From NCBI GenBank assembly GCA_900550395.1, contig URSD01000046.1:1-18204 (forward strand): DNA of 18,204 bases, written 5' to 3'. Both the position numbers and the translations under genes were made by a program. The stretch comes from an uncultured Porphyromonadaceae bacterium. GTDB taxonomy: Bacteria; Bacteroidota; Bacteroidia; Bacteroidales; Muribaculaceae. Shown here piece by piece: positions 15,681-18,204 of the stretch (its first letter is position 1; every line of letters starts with the position of its first letter). The notes below the pieces were generated by a model that worked only from the letters and a program-made list of their open reading frames with translations, was not told the DNA's origin and did no database searches.

Positions 15681-15943
15681 AGACCGCTTTTGATGAATAC
15701 AATAGTATAGTGTCATCTATACCGGATAATATCCGCAAAGAGGTGGATATGGAAATGGCTGTGTCCAATAGAATCTATGATCTGATGATCCAAAAAGGTC
15801 TGACAAAAGCCGAGTTTGCCCGTTCGCTTGGCAAGCGTCCGTGTGAAATCACCAAGTGGTTGAGTGGACAGCATAATTTCACCCTTTCCACCCTCGCTAT
15901 GCTGTCTTCTTTCTTCGGACAGCCAATTATAACAGTCGGCTGA
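15677..15943 (+). CDS. XRE-family HigA-like antitoxin
   Basis: An 88-residue Cro/C1-type helix-turn-helix protein that should neutralise the upstream toxin and repress the shared promoter. Residues 1-35 are a charged helical arm (MKTAFDEYNSIVSSIPDNIR), probably toxin-contacting. The HTH lies at about 36-63: LMIQKGLTKAEFARSLGKRP as the first two helices and CEITKWLSG as the recognition region, followed by TLSTLAMLSSFFGQP. Translation is coupled to the toxin through a 4-base overlap. The perfect palindrome at 15141-15164 is its likely binding site. Part of its HTH coding sequence recurs in damaged form at 16253-16315. Confidence 0.85.
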   Translation: MKTAFDEYNSIVSSIPDNIRKEVDMEMAVSNRIYDLMIQKGLTKAEFARSLGKRPCEITKWLSGQHNFTLSTLAMLSSFFGQPIITVG

Positions 15944-15950
15944 GGTTTAG

Positions 15951-16040
15951 CACGCGCTGTCGCTTCCTGCCGGAGCTCGGCGCGTGTGGGCGGTGGTACG
16001 TCGTCCCATGGCTTGTCGGCTGCGCCTCCTCACGCATGGG
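15951..16040 (+). repeat. Palindromic intergenic element after the antitoxin gene
   Basis: CACGCGC/GCGCGTG (15951-15957 with 15980-15986) and CCCATG/CATGGG (16005-16010 with 16035-16040), starting 8 bases after the antitoxin stop. The stretch CGGTGGTACGTCG (15991-16003) is nearly the same as CGGTGGTATGTCG at 12490-12502, which ties this element to the one at 12448-12535. Confidence 0.6.
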
Positions 16041-16073
16041 CTGAAAATTGCACGCCACGCTCCTTCTTTTTTG

Positions 16074-16140
16074 AGTTTATAGTTGAGAGTGTATAGGTAA
16101 GAGGTGGATGCGGCCGATGGCCGCAGTTAGGAGTGAGGAG
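16074..16140 (-). repeat. Inverted-orientation heptamer arrays with small hairpin
   Basis: AGTTTAT, AGTTGAG, AGTGTAT and AGGTAAG lie end to end at 16074-16101, and AGTTAGG, AGTGAGG at 16125-16138. Read on the minus strand these are the nnnnACT-type heptamers of 1-28, 4278-4312 and 4440-4474 (CCTAACT is AGTTAGG reversed). Between them is a perfect GCGGCC-gat-GGCCGC hairpin (16110-16124). Confidence 0.6.
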
Positions 16141-16146
16141 TTTTAG

Positions 16147-16217
16147 CCCGCCCCTCCGGGGCTTTGCCGGGGTGGGTATTCTCTGCCCCGCGTTGCGCTT
16201 CGCTCCACGCGGGGTTA
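16147..16217 (+). repeat. Palindromic intergenic element, two hairpins
   Basis: Hairpin 1 is CCCGCCCC with GGGGTGGG (16147-16154 with 16169-16176, one G-T pair), or alternatively GCCCC/GGGGC (16150-16154 with 16158-16162). Hairpin 2 is CCCCGCGT, loop tgcgcttcgctcc, ACGCGGGG (16186-16193 with 16207-16214), then TTAA. The layout matches 18007-18087 and 12448-12535 with other stem sequences. Confidence 0.65.
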
Positions 16218-16228
16218 ATCATGGATTC

Positions 16229-16248
16229 ACGCGTCCCGCGTTTTTTTT
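16229..16248 (+). terminator. Short hairpin with T run
   Basis: ACGCG-tcc-CGCGT (16229-16241) runs into eight T (16241-16248). The stem is short, so termination may be weak. It sits directly before the antitoxin-like remnant. Confidence 0.4.
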
Positions 16249-16251
16249 GAG

Positions 16252-16329
16252 TCAAAGGCTGAGTTTGCCCGTTCGCTTGGCAAACACCCGTGTGAAATCG
16301 CCAGTTGGCTGAGTGTGCGGAAAGGCGAT
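16252..16329 (+). pseudogene. Fragment of a second HigA-like antitoxin gene
   Basis: Bases 16253-16315 match 15804-15866 inside the intact antitoxin gene at 54 of 63 positions by my count, including 23 identical bases in a row. Translated, the fragment reads KAEFARSLGKHPCEIASWLS against KAEFARSLGKRPCEITKWLS. It has no start codon, no N-terminal arm and loses similarity after this point. It is therefore a relic of a duplicated or related antitoxin gene, wedged between a hairpin with a T run on the left and the 3' end of a minus-strand gene (stop at 16330-16332) on the right. Confidence 0.8.
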
Positions 16330-16845
16330 TTATTTGCAGTTGACCTTTATGGCTCCGATAATGCCATTGTTATTGCTTGGAATAATCGAGAGTGAACTGT
16401 CTTTGAGCGTCAGTTTGCCTTGCTGAATACTTAATTTAGAAGTTTCATTCACATCTGTAACGTATAGATAGGTCAAATCACCCTGTTCACCACTCATGGT
16501 AACGATCAGCATATCGTTTGAGCTGTTCTCATTTGGCGTACAATATACAAATGCTGCCACCAATCCGTTGTTTCCACCATTAATCATATATGATAATGGA
16601 ATATGATTTAATATCGCAAGTGTGGCGTCCCCGACTTTTTTAATATCTTCACTATTAAGGTTGTGAGCGCCGGCGACTTTCATGATGCTGCTGTTTTTTA
16701 CGACATTAACAGTTACCGTATCTTGAAATTCGGTGGTGATTTTCGGGAGATTGGAGAGCGCATTATATGCTTCTTTCAAATCCATAGCATAAGTGCTCCA
16801 AACAGAGCAAATCAATGCAAACAGTATGAGTATAAGTTTTTTCAT
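16330..16845 (-). CDS. Small secreted protein of unknown function
   Basis: A 171-residue protein with a clear signal peptide (MKKLILILFALICSVWSTYA). I chose ATG 16845 because the signal peptide starts there; the frame is open ten codons further upstream but those residues are hydrophilic. The mature part begins MDLKEAYNALSNLPKI and contains alternating beta-rich stretches (TVTVNVVK, DMLIVTMSGEQGDLTYLYVTDV, KLTLKDSSLSIIP). No catalytic motif, lipobox or further membrane helix is visible. It resembles short periplasmic hypothetical proteins common in Bacteroidales, but I cannot name a family. It is more AT-rich than genes left of 14.9 kb. Its 3' end faces the antitoxin remnant; no clear promoter is seen on its 5' side. 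Confidence 0.75.
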   Translation of the reverse strand: MKKLILILFALICSVWSTYAMDLKEAYNALSNLPKITTEFQDTVTVNVVKNSSIMKVAGAHNLNSEDIKKVGDATLAILNHIPLSYMINGGNNGLVAAFVYCTPNENSSNDMLIVTMSGEQGDLTYLYVTDVNETSKLSIQQGKLTLKDSSLSIIPSNNNGIIGAIKVNCK

Positions 16846-16992
16846 AATTTGGTTGTTTTGGATAAAAACAGCCAAAAGGAAGTATTGGTTCTATTATCGG
16901 TGAGTTTTACCGGCGCTATATGCCACTGTCAATTTCCTCTCGGAGCTGTGTGAGGTCTTATTCATCAGCCCCGGGCGAATAATATTAAGTGG

Positions 16993-17022
16993 TTGATTTG
17001 TCGATAAGTTTTAGTAACTTTA
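16993..17022 (+). promoter_or_regulatory. Promoter of the RhuM-family gene
   Basis: TTG (16993-16995), a 19-base spacer and TAACTTTA (17015-17022, one base off TAnnTTTG). It argues against a GTG start at 16989, which would be untranscribed, and for ATG 17037 or 17043. The 13-mer TTTAGTAACTTTA (17010-17022) recurs at 18185-18197. Confidence 0.55.
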
Positions 17023-17036
17023 CGGCTGAAAATGAG

Positions 17037-17936
17037 ATGCTAATGAACAAAATAGACAATAATATCGGCTACTCACAGCCTGATAGGGAAAATGAGATTA
17101 TTCTGTATCGGCCTGATTCTACTCTGTCGTTGGATGTCAGAGTTGAGAATGAGACTGTATGGCTCAATCGAAATCAGCTCGCATTATTATTTGACCGTGA
17201 CGTGAAAACTATCGGCAAGCATATCAATAATGCTCTCAAAGAAGAATTGGACGGACTTTCAGTTGTCGCAAATTTTGCGACAACTGCATCTGACGGCAAG
17301 ACTTATCATGTGGAGTACTATAATATCGAGATGATTACCTCTATAGGATATAGGGTTAAATCCAAACGAGGAATTCAATTCAGGGTCTGGGCCAACAAAG
17401 TCCTGAGGGATTATCTTTTGCGTGGTTATAGCGTGAATCAGCGACTGATATACATGGAGAGCCGCATGGACAGGCGCTTGTCGGAGCATGATAAAAGGCT
17501 TGATGAGCTGACGGACAAGGTTGATTTCTTTATCCGCACATCTTTACCGCCTAAAGAGGGTGTGTTTTTCAACGGACAGATATTTGATGCGCATGAGCTG
17601 GTCTGCCGTCTTATAAGGAGCGCGAACAGGAGGATTATCCTTATTGACAACTATGTCGACGAATCGGTGCTGGTTCAGCTTGATAACCGTAATGCAGGTG
17701 TGTCAGCATTGATATATACGGGAGAGATAAGTCGCACTCTCCGACAAAGCATCAACAGGCATAACCGTCAGTATGCGGCCATTGATGTAAGGACAGCAGA
17801 GAGAATCCATGATCGGTTCCTGATTATTGATGATACGCTTTATCATATCGGCGCTTCCATAAAAGACCTCGGCAAGAAGCTTTTTGCATTTTCACAAATG
17901 GAGACTTCTCCTGCCGTAATCCTCGATAGTCTTTAG
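17037..17936 (+). CDS. RhuM-family protein with C-terminal PLD-like domain
   Basis: A 299-residue protein if started at ATG 17037 (297 from ATG 17043). The N-terminal half is the virulence RhuM domain seen in many mobile and accessory regions: LDVRVENETVWLNRNQLALLFDRDVKTIGKHI (predicted DNA-binding helices), YYNIEMITSIGYRVKSKRGIQFRVWANKVLRDYLLRGYSVN. A charged helical linker (MESRMDRRLSEHDKRLDELTDKVDFF) may form a coiled coil. The C-terminal ~110 residues start at GQIFDAHELVCRLIRSA and contain one phospholipase D-like motif, H-x-R-x4-D-x6-G-x-S, in IHDRFLIIDDTLYHIGAS at about bases 17805-17858. The usual Lys is Arg here. PLD nucleases with one motif per chain work as dimers, so a nuclease role is possible but the Lys-to-Arg change makes it uncertain. 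It stands alone with its own promoter, in an AT-rich region with a toxin-antitoxin pair. Confidence 0.8.
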   Translation: MLMNKIDNNIGYSQPDRENEIILYRPDSTLSLDVRVENETVWLNRNQLALLFDRDVKTIGKHINNALKEELDGLSVVANFATTASDGKTYHVEYYNIEMITSIGYRVKSKRGIQFRVWANKVLRDYLLRGYSVNQRLIYMESRMDRRLSEHDKRLDELTDKVDFFIRTSLPPKEGVFFNGQIFDAHELVCRLIRSANRRIILIDNYVDESVLVQLDNRNAGVSALIYTGEISRTLRQSINRHNRQYAAIDVRTAERIHDRFLIIDDTLYHIGASIKDLGKKLFAFSQMETSPAVILDSL

Positions 17937-18006
17937 AGGTTTTCGCCTTGAATGCAGACGTACGGTCGGTGCAATACGGTTCAAATAAGGTGTTTAGGGC
18001 GTGGTG

Positions 18007-18087
18007 CAACCCGCCATCCGGCGGGTTGATACCCCTTTCGGGGCTTACCCCGGGTACGGCGCTGCGCGCCTTAACCCGGGGCTAACC
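18007..18087 (+). repeat. Palindromic intergenic element, three hairpins
   Basis: CAACCCGCC, loop atcc, GGCGGGTTG (18007-18015 with 18020-18028); CCCC/GGGG (18032-18035 with 18040-18043); CCCCGGGT, an 18-base loop acggcgctgcgcgcctta, ACCCGGGG (18048-18055 with 18074-18081), then CTAACC. The first hairpin equals that at 12448-12469 except for the loop; the last has a different but still perfectly paired stem. Confidence 0.8.
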
Positions 18088-18138
18088 ATATTTTAGTGGG
18101 TGTTGCAGAACTCCCCGAAAAAGTTGCCCCATGCGAGC

Positions 18139-18172
18139 AAAAGCCTCAACTTTCCCAAGCTGAGGCTTTTTT
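18139..18172 (+). terminator. Intrinsic terminator near the right edge
   Basis: AAAAGCCTCA (18139-18148), a 12-base loop, TGAGGCTTTT (18161-18170) and further T to 18172. The A tract on the left makes it usable in both directions. It would end transcription from the RhuM gene about 200 bases after its stop. Confidence 0.8.
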
Positions 18173-18189
18173 ATGTCCATAAAATTTAG

Positions 18190-18197
18190 TAACTTTA
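18190..18197 (+). promoter_or_regulatory. -7 box for a gene beyond the window
   Basis: TAACTTTA within the 13-mer TTTAGTAACTTTA (18185-18197), the same 13-mer as in the RhuM promoter. The gene it would serve starts to the right of the window. Confidence 0.4.
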
Positions 18198-18204
18198 TGG
18201 TGAT

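Noticed and set aside
16663..16953. Plus-strand 96-codon frame
   Set aside because: It lies opposite the signal peptide and N-terminal part of the secreted protein gene and shows no domain of its own.
16989..17036. GTG start for the RhuM gene
   Set aside because: It overlaps the predicted promoter (TTG at 16993, TAACTTTA at 17015). ATG 17037 or 17043 is downstream of it.

Overview
The window most likely comes from a Bacteroidota chromosome, order Bacteroidales; a Muribaculaceae-type gut bacterium is my best guess, unproven. The reasons are repeated promoters of the Bacteroidota form TTTG-N19-21-TAnnTTTG, no obvious Shine-Dalgarno sequences, a secreted protein with GLUG repeats and a type IX secretion-like C-terminal domain, and secreted glycan-degrading enzymes. 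I see no rRNA, tRNA or CRISPR array.

Region 1 (1-4480): a 1206-residue secreted GLUG protein with its own promoter and a strong terminator. It is followed by a small coding-like ORF that starts directly at a promoter -7 box and reads into intergenic repeat DNA.

Region 2 (4500-10703): a three-gene operon of secreted GH51 alpha-L-arabinofuranosidase, secreted GH2 beta-galactosidase and an AraC-type regulator with about seven membrane helices. Together they suggest removal of arabinose and galactose from a plant-type glycan such as arabinogalactan, with the regulator possibly sensing from the membrane. No SusC/SusD pair or transporter is in view.

Region 3 (10727-12345): an HxlR-type repressor with a redox-type N-terminal Cys, divergent from an NAD(P)-binding oxidoreductase; this looks like an electrophile or redox stress pair. 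A decayed N-terminal fragment resembling a macrodomain protein-ADP-ribose hydrolase follows.

Region 4 (12346-14924): about 590 bases of hairpin-rich repeat DNA, then an unrecognised 526-residue membrane protein with a split Cys cluster and, 22 bases later, a small exported protein.

Region 5 (15089-18204) is visibly more AT-rich. It holds a toxin-antitoxin operon whose promoter is overlapped by a perfect 11-bp palindrome, a broken copy of part of the antitoxin gene about 450 bases further on, a secreted protein of unknown role on the minus strand, and a RhuM protein with a PLD-like C-terminal motif. It looks like an accessory region.

Two dispersed repeat types link the intergenic regions. 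One is a palindromic element whose stems differ between copies but stay paired. The other is a degenerate heptamer array, (CCTAACT)n-like, next to some of the palindromic elements. These, the antitoxin remnant and the repeat-extended small ORF are the most unusual things here.
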